Source of the DNA: Areca catechu
Taxonomy: Eukaryota; Streptophyta; Magnoliopsida; Arecales; Arecaceae
Length of the DNA stretch: 64,000 nt
Reading direction: 5' to 3'
Assembly (NCBI GenBank): GCA_021397845.1
Contig: CM038046.1
Span: 63,196,021-63,260,020, forward strand
In this document: in pieces, positions 46,232-58,990 of the stretch
Layout: every line of letters starts with the position of its first letter
Position numbering within the stretch: position 1 is the first letter of the stretch
Made by a program: the position numbers and the translations under genes
The notes under the pieces: generated by a model
The model's input: only the letters and a program-made list of their open reading frames with translations
What the model was told of the DNA's origin: nothing
Databases searched by the model: none

Positions 46232-47811
46232 TGTCACGAACTTAGCCATTTGGCTTATCGCAGGGGGTGTCGACATGGGTGTGGCATGGTGCTATGACGG
46301 GTTGGCATGGCCAAGAATTTGCAATGCTTCTCGATACCTTGGAACCCCGGGGATGGAATTTGGCTAGATGCCTCATTGGAATAGTGAAGTAATGGTTAGC
46401 CATAGAGTAGCATAGTCATGGCATGATATCGAGAGGCTTGATATTTAGCACGGCGATGGTTCACCAAGATGTGTTAAGACTGGAGAAATCCTCTTGGTTT
46501 TGAGGGATGCAGGATTTTGGCTATATCCCCGACTCCTCTATGCCCATAGGGTACAGGTCCATCATGGCACAGTAGCAGGGCAAGGTGGAGCCACGCCCGG
46601 ATGGTCTCGCATGAAGACATTCAGGGCAATGCTGGTCGGACAAGCTAGCCACATTGTACGGGGATGGAAATTTCCAAGAGGTTGAGCCTCGAGAAATTGT
46701 CCAGGCTACTCTATGCATTCTTGATCTATGCGATGGAGCAAAGAGATTATAGAGGACCAGTCGAGCAAGGGTTTGGCCTATCCGAACAAGCAAGTCTCAT
46801 GAGCATTGCGGGGTGATATCTCACAGGGATCCATAGAAGCTGGTCGGCCATGAAGTTTAAGTGTGGCTTATAGAAGTTCAATTGGGATATATGCCTTAAA
46901 GCTGGGCTAAGAATCAAGGGCGACCAAGAGGGTTGTGCCAAAGAAAGGATAACGAGATGCAAGGATCAGCCAGTCAAAGATATTTACTTGATGGGCAGAC
47001 TTAGATGCCAATATCATGGCAATGCACGGGATGCAAGCGAGATGTGTACAGTAATGTTAGGCAATATGGTCGTGGATCTTCAGGACCGTGGTAATGCACA
47101 GTGATGTACGAACAGGCCGTGAACATTGTCGAGTGGTATGGCCATTGATGAAAAGGTATGATGAAGATGCAAGACCGGGATCGTGGCATAAAAGCTTATG
47201 GGGAAGCTTGGATGGCAGAACCTGGGAGAGCTTTGGACGTGCCTGATCAACCGTAGCTTTGTGGGACGACGAGGCATGTCGGCTTAGCAGGTCGGCTAAG
47301 TAGCACTAGAGATGGTTTGCTTAAGTCTCATGCAAAGCGAAGGCATTGCATGATCGTGTTATGTGAGTTTGGTCTATGTATTCTTGAAGGGCAACATGAT
47401 GGCTTGTGGATCAGTGGCATAGTAGTTAGGCCATGGCATGGAAGTGCTCAGAGATTTGGGATATCTCGGATGAGAGCATGTGGCTTGAGGGGCAAAGCCA
47501 TCGAGTTGGCACAGAGGTGACGAGTTGTGGAGCACTCTTGGAAAGAGTCTAAAATTATGGCACAGAGGTGCACATGAGCATTACAGTTGACCTGAAGGTC
47601 AGGTTGCTTATGGGCACTTGAGAGTATCGCATGTATTCAGTTCGATAATGCTGCTAGGCAGGGACATAAAGGTGCATACTTGGCTATGTAGCTGGACTGC
47701 TGAGTGTTTATATGTATGTCCGAGAAAAGGACTCAAGAGGGCGGGTCTTGGTGAGTGGCATGTCGGAACACTGCATGGGTGTTTGAGTTAGAAAACACTC
47801 ATCCCGTGATA
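46232..47811 (+). repeat. L1 3' LTR
   Basis: 1580 bp, starts TGTCACGAACTTAGCC, ends CCCGTGATA. It is moderately diverged from the 5' copy, so L1 is not a very recent arrival. Confidence 0.82.
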
Positions 47812-48650
47812 GACATCCCCCAAGGCACTCGGCCAGAATCCTAGAGCGGATAATGGCAAAGGCCAACTCCTATGCCCAACTCCTATGCCCCAAGACATCA
47901 GCAAGCCCTGTCGACCATCCCCAAGGCCAAAAATATTGGCATAGGAAATGACAAAGACCAACTCCTACGTCCCAAGACATCTGCAAGTCATGCCGACTTC
48001 CCCCAAGGTGCTCAGCCAAAAATCCAGAAGTAGGTATGACAGAGACCTATGCCTCAAGGCATCAGCGAACCCTACCGACCATCTCCAAGATGCTCAACCA
48101 AAAGTCCTGGAGCAGGTAATAGCAGAAGCCAACTCCTATGCTCCAAGACATCAGCAAGCCCTGTCGACCGCCTCCAAGGCGCTCGATCAAAAATCCTGGA
48201 GTGGGTAATGACAAAGGCCAACTCCTATGCTCCAAGAAATTAGTGAGCCCTGCCGACCACTCCCAAAACGCTTGGCCAGAAGTCTTGAAACTAACGGCAG
48301 ATACCAACACCTATACCCCAAGACATCGATGAGCCCTGCCCACTGTCACAAGGCACTCGACCAGAAATCTTGGAGCAGGTAACGATAGAGGTCAACTCCT
48401 ATCCCAAGGCATCAGCGAACCCTACCGACCGTCCCCAAGGTGCTCAGTCAGAGTCCTGGAGTACGTAATGGCAGAGGCCAACTCATATGCCCCAAGGCAT
48501 CAACAAGCCCTGCCGACCACCCTCAAGGTGCTCTGCTAAAAATCCTGCAGCAAGTAACAGCAAAGGCCAATTCCTATATCCCAAGACATCAGTGAGCCCT
48601 GTCGATCATCCCAAGGTGCTTGGCCAGAAATCCTCAAGCGTGCATCGATC
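47812..48650 (+). repeat. G3 5' LTR minisatellite, unit about 89 bp
   Basis: Roughly nine units with AGCCCTGCCGACC, CCCAAGGTGCTCG, CCAGAAGTCCTGGAGC and GCCAACTCCTATG. The matching array in the 3' LTR is at 62050-63075. Confidence 0.9.
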
Positions 48651-49127
48651 AAAAGGTTCTTAATAATAAGCCTCCCAGCATGGCTGAGCCACACCGAGGA
48701 CACCAATCGATGCCGTTTTAACAGCACGCCCATTCCAAGCCCCCACAGCACAGTACTCTGACGCCTACCACCACTTATTACCACCTAGCAGTGCTCTCCA
48801 TCACATCCTAAAATCACCAAATCATTACGGGATCTCCTTAAAAGCAACAAGTTGCCTGAACATCCCGTAACTTGAACCATCATTCAATGAAGCATAACTT
48901 ATCTTGGTATCGATACTAATTTAAGCATCGGAGTGTGCCATCACAAAGACCACCCTCGGCGAGACTTTTTTGTAGGTATCTCTTCCTAAAGGCTGACCTG
49001 CACCCTCTACCCCAGCACCTCCAGCATCTCCTGCCCTGCTTCTAATGCTTGATGAATTTTAGTACCAACATATTAAAGGAAGGGCATTGATATTTGTGGG
49101 GAATATAACTTACGAGAAGAGAAGGCT

Positions 49128-50627
49128 ATGTCTCGACCAGTGAAAAGGGTGGCCGAGAGCCAAGCAAATGATCCACCCACCCTGTGCTGGAAGGGACCTC
49201 ACCACCACAAGCAGCGGTGATAGGTGTGGACCGATTCAACTCACTTATCGTGCAAATCCAGAACTTAGCAGCTGTTGTCCAAGCCATCCAGGCCATCCCT
49301 GCACCACCTCCAGTGACTCTGCTTCCACAGGTCGTGCCACCCATGGCCTTCCAACCTTTGGCATTACCTACACCTACACCACAATCAATGACAACATCTA
49401 GTAAAGAGGCACCACCACCGGAGCAATCACAGGTCCCCATGAAGGGCCTTGGGAACCACCCGCCATCGTTGCCACTATCCTAGGAGCATGGGGGCAAGGA
49501 GACCATACCCTGAAAGTCCCCGGTCAGAGCATGATTCTACTAACCGTTGATCTCTACAACGGTCGGAAGCTTTGGCCGATGCGAACCTTGAACTCGATTG
49601 GAGATTTAAGTATATGGATCATCGAATCAAGGCGACTTGCAATCTTCCTTGAGCACAAAATGATGGAATCAACAATGAGCCACTATTTGATAATAAGATC
49701 ATGCAAGCGCCGCTTTCCCAGCATTTCAAAATCTCGCAACTCAAGAATTATAATAGAACCACCAACCCCGACGACCATCTGGCAAGCTTTAGAGTGACAA
49801 TGCTCCTCCATGGAGCTCCCGATCCTATTTTCTATCGAGCCTTCCTCTCTATTTTAAAGGGAGCAGCTCGGTATTGATATTCTAGCTTAAAGCCGGGATT
49901 GGTACACTTCTTCGAGCAACTAAGCCAAGCATTCACTGACCACTTTGTTAATAGTCGAAGACCATAGCAACACAAGGATTACCTCCACACTCTTAAATAG
50001 AGGAAAGGAGAGACGATCCGAGCCTTATTGAGTTGTTTCAATGCGACCACTTTGAAAATCCACTTGGACCAATCAATTGCTATATCGACCCTAGTGAAAG
50101 TACTGAAAAATGATCTTTAAAAAATCATTGGCCATGACTGATCCTAAGGACTTCGCAGGAATGCTGGCCCGGGCTGAAAAATACGCTCGAATAGAGGAAG
50201 CTCTCATGCTAGAAGAAGATGCTAGAAGAAGATCCGCCCACCTCCATATAGGAAGGTGGTAAAAAAATACGATGCAAACTCTCCCCAAAACATGAGAGAA
50301 GAGTCCAACCTCACTCCAAATCCCCAAGAAAGAAATAGATTCTTCTAAGATCGCCGATCCAAAAAGCTCCTTAAACATTGCCACCAAGGAAGTTCCATAC
50401 CTACACTCCTTTGAATGCATGAAAAGGTGCTAATGAAGATCAGAAAGCACATTCTAGAGCCTCGAAAGATACGAATGCCATTGGCAAGGAGGAACCAAAA
50501 CAAATTATATTCATACTATCAAGATTACGACCATGACACTAAAGAATGCATCCAGCTACGAGACAAAATTGAAGAACTATCAGGCAAGGTCATCATAATC
50601 GATTCATTCGATAACAGAGAAGGCTAA
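49128..50627 (+). pseudogene. G3 gag (decayed)
   Basis: The probable start is the ATG at 49128 (MSRPVKRVAESQAND), shifting near 49185 into a proline-rich frame (PPQAAVIGVDRFNSLI). Near 49790-50060 the gypsy gag core is visible as TMLLHGAPDPIFYRAFLSILKGAARY, LKPGLVHFFEQLSQAFTDHF and KGETIRALLSCFNATT. At 50415-50627 the C-terminal finger-like segment appears as NKLYSYYQDYDHDTKECIQLRDKIEEL, in which the first cysteine is lost. Stops are frequent. It is the counterpart of G1 gag at 14280-15861. Confidence 0.75.
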
Positions 50628-50719
50628 GAGAGCGGCCGAGATTACTACTAGTTGAGCAACCACAACCAATTCCACCTCCAGAAGGTGACCTTACACCATC
50701 AAGACCAAGTGGGAATGAT

Positions 50720-51330
50720 CACTGAAGGTGTGGCCACCCCAAACAACCGGTGAAAAAGCAAGTAATGCCGATAGTTTTTTTCGAAGATGACCATGTTTAG
50801 TTTTCCCATAATGATGCGGAGGTGGTAATTTTGAACATCGAAAACTATGATGTACACCGCATCCTTATTGATAATAGGAGCTCGACAGATTTTTATACTA
50901 CGATGCACTCTTAAAAATGGAAATATCTCCCGATCAACTGGTTCGGGTGGATCCTCTCTAGTGGAATTTATAGGAGATGCGATTCAGGTAGAGATCGCCC
51001 TCACCATAAGAATAGGACATTACCCTTTATGATCCATCACTCAAATAAACTTCCTGGTTTTTCAGATGCCCTCGACTTATAATGCTATTCTCGGATGACT
51101 ATGTCTTAACTCCTTCCGAGCCGTTGTCTCCGCTTATTGCATGAAAGTGAAATTTCTAACAACATACAAGGTCGAAGAGATCCGTGGACATCAAAACCTG
51201 GCACAACACTACTACCACATTGAAATCCAAGGAAAAAGAGTTGCTGAAGATTATCTAGTTGAAGGCTTCCATGCTTGAGATGACCTGACCGAACGAGAAC
51301 CCGTCGAGGACCTTATTTATGTACCTTTGA
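50720..51330 (+). pseudogene. G3 protease (decayed)
   Basis: The frame around 50810-50900 gives VVILNIENYDVHRILIDNRSST, matching the gypsy protease site DNGSS with the glycine changed to arginine. Further on are SDALDL and CLRLL-type remnants of the AYNAILGRP region near 51070-51130. Several stops and shifts. The PR-RT linker (YTITICSNLDHVTKDQLTSFLQENADIF) follows at about 51345-51430. Confidence 0.65.
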
Positions 51331-52160
51331 TCGATAAAAATCCAGAGTATACGATTACGATCTGCTCCAACCTGGATCACGTAACCAAAGATCAATTAAC
51401 CTCATTTTTGCAGGAAAACGCTGATATCTTCACCTGGACAGCTGTGGAAATGTCGCATATCAATCCCATGATGATGGGACATCAATCGAAGGTGATCCAA
51501 AGCACCAACCTGTCAAGCAAAAGAAACGGAGCTTCGTGCCCGAGCGTCAAAAAGCTATGCTAAGTCAACAAATTGCTTGATACCGACTTCATCCACGAGA
51601 CTACCTATCCAGAGTGGATTGCCAACCCAATTATGGTGAAAAAGATGAATGGCAAATGGTGAATTTGCATAGACTTCACGGATCTTAACCGAGCATGCCC
51701 AAAAGACAGCTACCTACTACCATGAATCAATCAGATAGTCAATGTAACTTCGGGCCACAATCTTCTCAACTTCATGGATGCCTTCTCCAGATACAACCAG
51801 ATCTGGATGGCCTCGGAAGATAAGGACAAAACTGCTTTTATCACTGATTAAGATCTTTTTTGTTATAGGGTTATACCGTTTGGACTAAAGAATGTAGGTG
51901 CTACCTACCAATGCCTAGTCAATAAAATCTTTAAAGACCAAATCGAGCACAATATGAAGGTATATATAGACAATATGCTCATCAAGAGCAAGATTGCTGG
52001 ATCCATGTTGACCTCCGAGAGATTTTTAATACCCTCCGAAAGTACCAAATGAAACTGAATCCCATCAAATGCGCCTTTAGGATGGCCTCAGGTAAATTCT
52101 TGGATTTCATGGTTTCCAACAGGATGGAAGCTAACCCGAAAAAATTAAAGCCATTTATGA
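51331..52160 (+). pseudogene. G3 reverse transcriptase (decayed)
   Basis: Pieces in different frames: KQKKRSFVPERQKAM near 51515-51560, NYGEKDEWQ-type region near 51630, TSGHNLLNFMDAFSRYNQIWM near 51745-51800, and the catalytic box as YIDN at 51963-51974, where the family has YVDD or YIDD. The second aspartate is therefore lost as well as the frame. Confidence 0.7.
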
Positions 52161-52161
52161 T

Positions 52162-53200
52162 ATGAGCCCACCAAAGATGATCAAAGATGTCCAGCTCCTC
52201 ACTGGAAGGATTATGGCACTCAGCAACTTCATCTCCAAATTATCCGAGTATTGCCTTCCATTTTACCAAACTCTAAAGCATCCAAAGAATTTCCGATGGA
52301 CGGAAAAATGTCAAAAGGCCTTCGATGACCTCAAGAGTTATCTCAACTCTCTCCCGTCGTTAAGAAGGCCAGATCCTGGCAAAGAACTGTTCCTGTATTT
52401 GGCAACCTTTTCCTCGGCAATGAGTACAATTCTAATCCAAGATAGTCCAAAAATCCATCTACTATGTCAACAGAATTTTGAAAGATACAGAGACCCGATA
52501 TTCAAAGCTTAAGAAGCTAGTATATGCTATTCTCATCGCCGCTCGAAAGCTCCGTCTATATTTTCAGATTCACACCATCAATTTGCAACCGATCAACCCA
52601 TGAAGAACATTCTCCACCGACCCGACACGTCTGGGTGCATCACCAAGTGGGCAATTGAGCTCTCGAAGTTTGATATCAAGTATCAATCCCGACCATCCAT
52701 CAAGGTCTAGATACCGATCAACTTCCTACTAAATGCACTATTCTCAACGAACCGATCGAGCCAGAAGCATCGGAACCATCATTGGATGCCCCTCCAAGCC
52801 CGAATGATACCTGAAAGATATATGTGGATGGATCGTCCAACCCCGAAGGATCGAAAGCAGAGAGTCACGTCAGCCCAGAAGGAATTATTGTCGAGCATAA
52901 TCTACATCTTGAATTCTGCGCGATCAACAATGAGACCGAATACGAGACCCTGATAGCAGGGCTCGATATCGCCAAGGAGTTGGAAGTGTAAGATCTGAGA
53001 ATCTATAACGACTCTCAATTGGTTGTCGGGCACGTTAAAAATGACTCCGAGGCACGAAAAGGAAACATGATCAAATACCTTTGAAAGATCAAAAAACTAA
53101 TCAGTGATCTTCGTAGCTTCGAGATCAGTCAAATTCCAAGGAAAGACAAGTCCTGAGCATATTTGTTGGCCAAAACGGTAACTACCACATCTATGGTGCT
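52162..53200 (+). pseudogene. G3 RT-RNase H and second RNase H
   Basis: At 52162-52512 the RT-linked RNase H begins VQLLTGRIMALSNFISK, with FRWTEKCQKAFDDLKSYL. At about 52811-53060 lies a second RNase H with IYVDGSSNPEGSKAESHV, NNETEYETLIAGLDIAKEL and IYNDSQLVVGHV. The double RNase H places G3 in the Tat lineage, like G1. Stops occur in both parts. Confidence 0.75.
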
Positions 53201-53339
53201 TCCCCAAAGTGCCTACTTCCAACAAATCAAAAAGCCAACCATCAAGGAATCATCGGAAGTCATGCAGCTCGATGATGAACTATGCTGTGGATCGACCCAC
53301 TAATTGACTTTCTAAAAGACAGTTGACTTCCTGCGAAAT

Positions 53340-54545
53340 GAAAGATGGCCCGTAAGATCAAGTACAAATCCTTCAAGTACTTGGTACACGAGGGAAAACT
53401 CAAAAAGCAACCATTTTCTCTGCCCCTCAGATGCTTGCAACCGTCAGAAGCGGCATTTGCATTGAGAGAGGTTCATGAAGGGATATGCACATGAAGGGAT
53501 ATGCAGAGATCACGTCGAAAAGAAAGTCTTAGCATACAAGCTGCTCCGACAGGACTATTATTGGCCGACCATGCAACAAGATGCCAAAAGATTTGTAATG
53601 AAATGTGATGCCTGTCAAAGAAGCGCTAACATTCAGCATCTCTCGATAGTACTGATCACTCCTATATGCATCTTAGACTTTTTATACAATGAGGAATAGA
53701 CATCCTTGGTCCATTCGCTCCGACTTTTGGACAATGCAAGTTCCTGCTAGTTGCTATCAATTACTTTACAAGATAGATGGAGGCAGAGCCATTAGCCTGC
53801 ATCATCGAATCTAAAATGATAGATTTCGTGTGGAGAGCCATCATCTGCCGCTTCGATGCCCTCTGGATACTAATCACCGACAATAGACGGCAGTTCATCT
53901 AAGCCCATTTCGAGAAATTCTATGAAGATCAAGGAATCTCACATCACCTCACCTCAGTGACACATCCCCAAGCCAATGGAAAAGTCGAGATTACAAATCG
54001 GACCATTCTACAAGGATTTAAGAGGCTCGACAAGACCAAAGGATCATGGGTCAAAGAGCTCCACCATGTACTCTAGGCATACCGAACTATGCCAAGGGTT
54101 TCGATGGGGAAACACCCTTCAGCCTGACTTTTGGAACTGAGGTGGTGATACCTATCGACATCAAAGTATCCTCGACATGGATCGCAAATTATAATGAGCA
54201 AACAAACCAGTAAAGGCAACTCATATACCTTAACCTAATAGATGAGGTTCGAGAGAAGGCGCACATCAAAATCACAACATATCAGCATAGGGTCGCCCGT
54301 TACTTCAACACTAAGGTCTGAGGCAAAGTTTTCAAAATCAACGATATGGTATTATGCCAAGCAAAAATTTCCTAACCTGGCCTAAGAGGCAAGCTCTCAC
54401 CTAATTGGAAGGAGCCCTACCATGTGGAAGAAATCATCAAGCCCCTATCGATTGAAGCAATCAGACAAAACTCTTCTACTCCGATCATGGAACTCTGCAA
54501 ATCTACAAATCTATCACCAATAATGTGCCATGTTCGTTAAATAAA
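53340..54545 (+). pseudogene. G3 integrase (decayed)
   Basis: The zinc-binding region at 53475-53640 reads HEGICRDHVEKKVLAYKLLRQDYYW and VMKCDACQRSANIQH. A 16-bp tandem duplication (CATGAAGGGATATGCA, 53474-53489 and 53490-53505) disrupts the frame at its start. The core follows with GIDILGPFAP, FLLVAINYF and LITDNRRQFI, then HHLTSVTHPQANGKVEITNRT (about 53700-54010), with the D, D and E positions recognisable. Stops are present inside. The C-terminal part continues to about 54540. Confidence 0.78.
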
Positions 54546-54712
54546 GGTTCCTTTTCTTGTTAATGTCTATGGTTAAAAGAGTTCTTTGACAAAAGTCCAC
54601 CGAGTGCAATTCCCTTAGACTAAATGAGGTCCAAGAAATTCATCTAAAACTACTTTTTATTAAGAATTAAGCTGCTCGCAGGATCGAGATCCCATGTCAG
54701 GAGGCTTAGAAA

Positions 54713-55356
54713 TAGGGATGGCATCGGGCCGGATTCGGAACGAATTTCTAACTACCCAAACTCAAACCCAAATACCCAATAAACTATCCAAGCTCCACCC
54801 AAACACTATCGGGACTGGATTTTTTTGTCCAAACCCATCTTAATCGAGTATCGAATAATTTGGGTTTACCTGGCCCGAACCCAATTGAATTACTTGAATA
54901 TTTTTTTTAATTTTTGTTAACTTTAAAGTCATACCATCATTCCATAAATCATACCTACATTAAATTGATAAAATTTAGTTACATTTTTAGTTCAACAATA
55001 CTTAGTTCTATATTCAATCAAAATAAAATTTAAATTATCTTGGACAAATAAAATTCGATAACGCTTAGTTCAATACCTTTGAAGTAAATAAAATATATCT
55101 AATATAATATATATAAGGATTTAAATATTTTAAGATTTAATATCTAATAGATGATGATTAATAAAATATATTATATATAGTAAAATATTAAAATAGTTCG
55201 AGCCGGGTTCGGATTGGGTGCATATCTACCCAGTCCCGGCCTAAACTCTAAGTTAAACATTCGGATTTTATCCAAACCCAATCAAAGTATTGACTACCCG
55301 ACCCAATCATGTTAGGCTGGGTACATCCACGGATTTGGATTTTGTTGTCATCCCTA
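54713..55356. mobile_element. hAT-type MITE with TAGGGATG ends, 644 bp
   Basis: Flanked by a perfect 8-bp duplication CTTAGAAA (54705-54712 and 55357-55364). The ends are TAGGGATGGCA and TGTCATCCCTA. The interior has CCGAACCC/GGGTTCGG-type subterminal motifs and an AT-rich centre. It shares its ends with the MITE at 60239. Confidence 0.92.
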
Positions 55357-55437
55357 CTTAGAAACTTAGAAACCCATTAGCCTAAGGGATTCACCAAAGG
55401 ACCGACGCGAAAGGATCAGTAACCAAAAATAAAACCG

Positions 55438-55880
55438 CCAGTAATAATCGGAAGCCCATAGGCTCTTGCGATTAGACAAATAATGATCAAAAGTCAACAA
55501 TCGGAAAAGTAACAATTGAAAGCCCATATACTCCAACAATCGATAGGATAACGATCGAAAGTCCTTAAACTCCAACGATCAAAAAAAATAATTGAAAGCC
55601 CATAGGCTCCAACAATCGAAAGGATAGCGATCGGAAGGATAATGATCGAAAGCCCATAGGCTCCAACGATCGGAAGGATAATGATCGAAAGCCCATAGGC
55701 TCCAACGATCAGAAGGATAGTGATCAAAAGCCCATAGGCTCCAGCAATAAGAAGGATAATGATCGGAAGCCCATAGACTCCAACGATCGAAAGGATAATG
55801 ATCGAAAACCCATAGGCTCCAACGATCGAAAGAATAACGATCAAAAGCCCATAAACTCTAGCAATCAATGATTGGAAAGA
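55438..55880 (+). repeat. Tandem repeat, unit about 44 bp, about 10 copies
   Basis: Units read AAAGCCCATAGGCTCCAACG and ATCGGAAGGATAATG. The array creates a repetitive open frame on the minus strand (VGAYGLSIIILPI), which is not a gene. Confidence 0.9.
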
Positions 55881-55912
55881 CTGCGATCGGAGGTACCGCT
55901 GTCGACTGCCCA

Positions 55913-57180
55913 AACCTTCACCATTTGCACGAACACAATTTTGTGATCACGCAACGTGAAATAAACAATTCAAAGAAACAAAACCGATAAATGCAACAAA
56001 AACAAAAAATACTAAATGTTTTTTATTAATATAATTGGATTACACGTGTAGTCTTGAGACCGAATTACATGGATTTAGAATTAATATAATTAGATTACAC
56101 GTGCAGTCTTGAGACCAGATTACATGGATTTAGAGCCTCTCGGCTGATAACGTTACTCCCCAGGCTTCTAAGGTACGAGAAAGACAGCAGTGCCTGTCGG
56201 ACTAGATATCTCCTGGAACCCCGATCTCTTCCATAGAGTTGGGACCGCCTTCTGAGTAGTCAAGTACACTAGAGCCCTCAACGAGATAACTAGAAAGACA
56301 GGAAGTTGCCGAGGACATGGGCGCAGCACCCTCTTCCAAGACCTAGCAACCCCAACAAGAAGGATGAGGCGAAAGCAAAACTGGGCAGCAGCATTCAGCA
56401 AAGCAGTCATCACCTGAAGGAGGAAGCCCACAGGCGAGTGAGTGAAGGCAGGCTAGGGAGTTGGGAAGCTACCCTAATTCGCCTTGGTGCTGCTCCCACC
56501 ATCCACAACCTCTGGGGAGAGCTCTCAATCTACTTCTCCAATAAAGCAGAGTAGCCCCCTGAGGAAGGCTTGGATGAAGTGGCCTGGAGCTTGAGCCCCC
56601 AGCTTGCATTGTCAACCAACCGGCTGTAGCTATAGTGATGTAGCTTAATAGCCGGCCATTAAGTCCACTAACCGACTGCAATGGTGATGGTCCAGCAACG
56701 ATGCCAGATGCCCATGAAATTCTCGTCCCGGGAAGAATCATTCCTTCGAAAAGAGCAAACCCCGCCATTCTGGCACCTCCACCAAAGGTCGACCGTAATG
56801 GTCACTTTGAGATCTTCGACAACATGGTGACAGGAAGGAATTATGGAGGCCTAACATCCATGTTGTCAGGAAGGAATTATGGAGGCCTAACATCCCCCGC
56901 AGCTATCCTTTTATAGTAAGCCTAGTGGGAGACTGGTCGCCCTTACGACCAATCAAGGTCTGGCAAATGTCATCCTCTTGGAAGATAGGTATCACCGGGA
57001 AGTAGTGACTAAGGCAACAATGGATTTCCCTGGCCTTCATTTACTTGTGCATTGCACATGAAAGACCCATCCTCGTTAAAGCACGACCGGTCAAAACTCC
57101 TCGAAAATTAGCTATTGCACTAAGTGGCACTTCTTAATGAAAGGGGATTCCCAGAGGATAAAGAAATCAAGGCACCACTT
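55913..57180. other. G3 spacer, unassigned
   Basis: Open frames on the minus strand (56168-56431 and 56469-56768) show no recognisable domain. A minus-strand TATAAAAGG lies at 56907-56915 and a 36-bp tandem duplication (GGAAGGAATTATGGAGGCCT) at about 56829-56900. It could be part of a second antisense unit or an unrecognised insertion. Confidence 0.4.
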
Positions 57181-57185
57181 AAGTA

Positions 57186-58560
57186 ATCAATGCCCGTTGG
57201 CTCTAAGTGATTAGGTAGTGCTCAGTTAGAGCCCTCAGGTGATCAACACCCACCTGGTTCCAAGTGATTAAGTAGCACTCGATTAAACCTCTCAGGCAAT
57301 CAACGCTCACCAGCTCCAAGTAATCAAGTAACGCTCGATCAGAGCTCTTAGACGATCAACATCTACTGGCTCTAAGTAATCGAGCAGCGCTCAATCAGAG
57401 CCCTCAAGCGATCAATGCCCACTTGATTCCAAGTGATCAAGCAACACTCGATCAAAGCCCCCAAACGATCAACACCCACTGGCTCCAAATGATCGAACAG
57501 CACTCGATCAGAGCCCTCAGGCAATCAACGCCCACCGGCTCCAAGTGATCGAGTAGCGCTCGATCAGAGCGCTCAAGCAATCAGTACCTACCGGCTCCAA
57601 GTAATCAGATAGCACTCAATCAGATAGCTCCAAGTGATCGAGTAGCGCTCGGTCCAGAGCCCTCAGATGATCAACGCCCAACTAGCTCCAAGTGATCGAG
57701 TAGCGCTCGGTCCAGAGCCCTCAGATGATCAATGCCCAACTAGCTCCAAGTGACTGAGTAGCGCTGAGAACCCTCAGGCGATCAACGTCCACTGGCTCTA
57801 AGTAATCGAGTAGCACTCGATCAGAGCTCTCGGGTGATGAGTACCCACTAGCTCCTAGTGATTGATAAGCACTCGGTTTAAATCCTTAGACGATCAACAC
57901 CCACTTGGCTCCAAGTGATCGGGAAGCACTCAATCAAAGCCCTCGAATGATCAGCATCCACTTGCTCCATGTGATCAGGGAGCACTCGATTAAAGCCCTC
58001 AAGCGATCAACGCCTACCTGACTCCAAATGATCGAGTAACGACTCCAAGAGATCAAGTAGCACTCGATCAAAGCCCTCAGACAGTCAATACCCACCTGGT
58101 TCCAAGTGATTGAGTAGCGCGTGGTCAGAGCCATCAGGTGATCAACACCTATCTAGCTTTGAGTGATCGAGTAGCACTCAGTCAGAGCCATTAGGCAATC
58201 AATGCCCACCTAGCTCCACGTGATCGAGTAGTACTCGGTTAAAGCCCTCAGGAGATCAATGCCCACGTACTCCAAGAGATCAAATAGCGCTCAATTAGAA
58301 TCCACGGGCGATCAATGTCTACTGGTCCCAAGTGATCGAGTAGTGCTAGATCCAAGCCCTCAAGCAATCAAGATCCAATTGGCTCCAAGTGATCGAGTAG
58401 TACTTATTAGAGCCCTCGGACGATTAATGCCCAACTGGATACAAGTGACCGAGTAGCGCTTGGTCAGAGCCCTTAAGTGATCAATACCCAACTAGCTCCA
58501 AGTGACCGAGTAGCACTCGATCAAGACCCCCGACGATCAATGAATGCCAATCTTAAATCG
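57186..58560 (+). repeat. Tandem repeat, unit about 56 bp, about 24 copies
   Basis: Units contain CTCCAAGTGATCGAGTAGC, CTCGATCAGAGCCCTCAGG and CGATCAACGCCCACC. They vary by 10-20%, so the array is not freshly amplified. Confidence 0.93.
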
Positions 58561-58990
58561 ACAAATGATCAGCTAGAGCACAAGGATGTTTTACCCACGA
58601 TGAGTGGTTAAATCTCAAGCAATCGAAACCTAAAAGCAACTGATGCTCTTAAAGAATCTACGATCGATTCGAGAAGGATGGTTTGTAGATCGTGCAAGCT
58701 CAAACGAAGACAGTACGAAAAGAGTTCCATTACTTTTCAAACAAGATGCCCGAGAGCTAAAAAAGATAATTACAAAGATTGAAACAAAGCAAGACATAAC
58801 TAGACCTTTCTAGCCTTACGATTTGTGGCACCCACTTTAGACGAAGGTTGGTCATCATCACTCCAAGAGCCCACCTCGAACGATTAACCCTCAATATTTT
58901 CTGATCCTGCGGGCTCTGCTGCAATAGGCGTGGATCTTTGACAACTCCCTAGCCCCTAGAGGATTCTTCGACCGAAGTGACATCAAATCT

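Larger units (their letters stand above)
43066..47811 (+). mobile_element. Non-coding LTR element L1 (LARD-like)
   Basis: LTRs at 43066-44592 and 46232-47811 start TGTCAC and end GTGATA, with an initiator-Met primer site TGGTATCAGAGCC at 44595-44607 and a purine-rich AAGTGGGCAAGAA just before the 3' LTR. The 1.6-kb interior encodes no protein and consists largely of tandem repeats. LTRs starting TGTCAC with this primer site are common in chromovirus-type gypsy elements, so its enzymes probably came from such a relative. It lies within the tandem array of the G3 5' LTR. The target duplication is imperfect (CGACC and GACAT). Confidence 0.78.
42955..49070 (+). repeat. G3 5' LTR, split by L1
   Basis: Homologous to 61967-63710. 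The first 111 bp (42955-43065) are separated from the rest (47812-49070) by L1. Without L1 it is about 1370 bp. It carries a tandem array (47812-48650). At about 48905 it lacks a stretch of about 190 bp that contains the TATA box in the 3' LTR. Confidence 0.82.

Noticed and set aside
55494..55913. 139-codon hydrophobic repetitive frame (minus strand)
   Set aside because: It is created by the 44-bp tandem array; no start context, domain or conservation.
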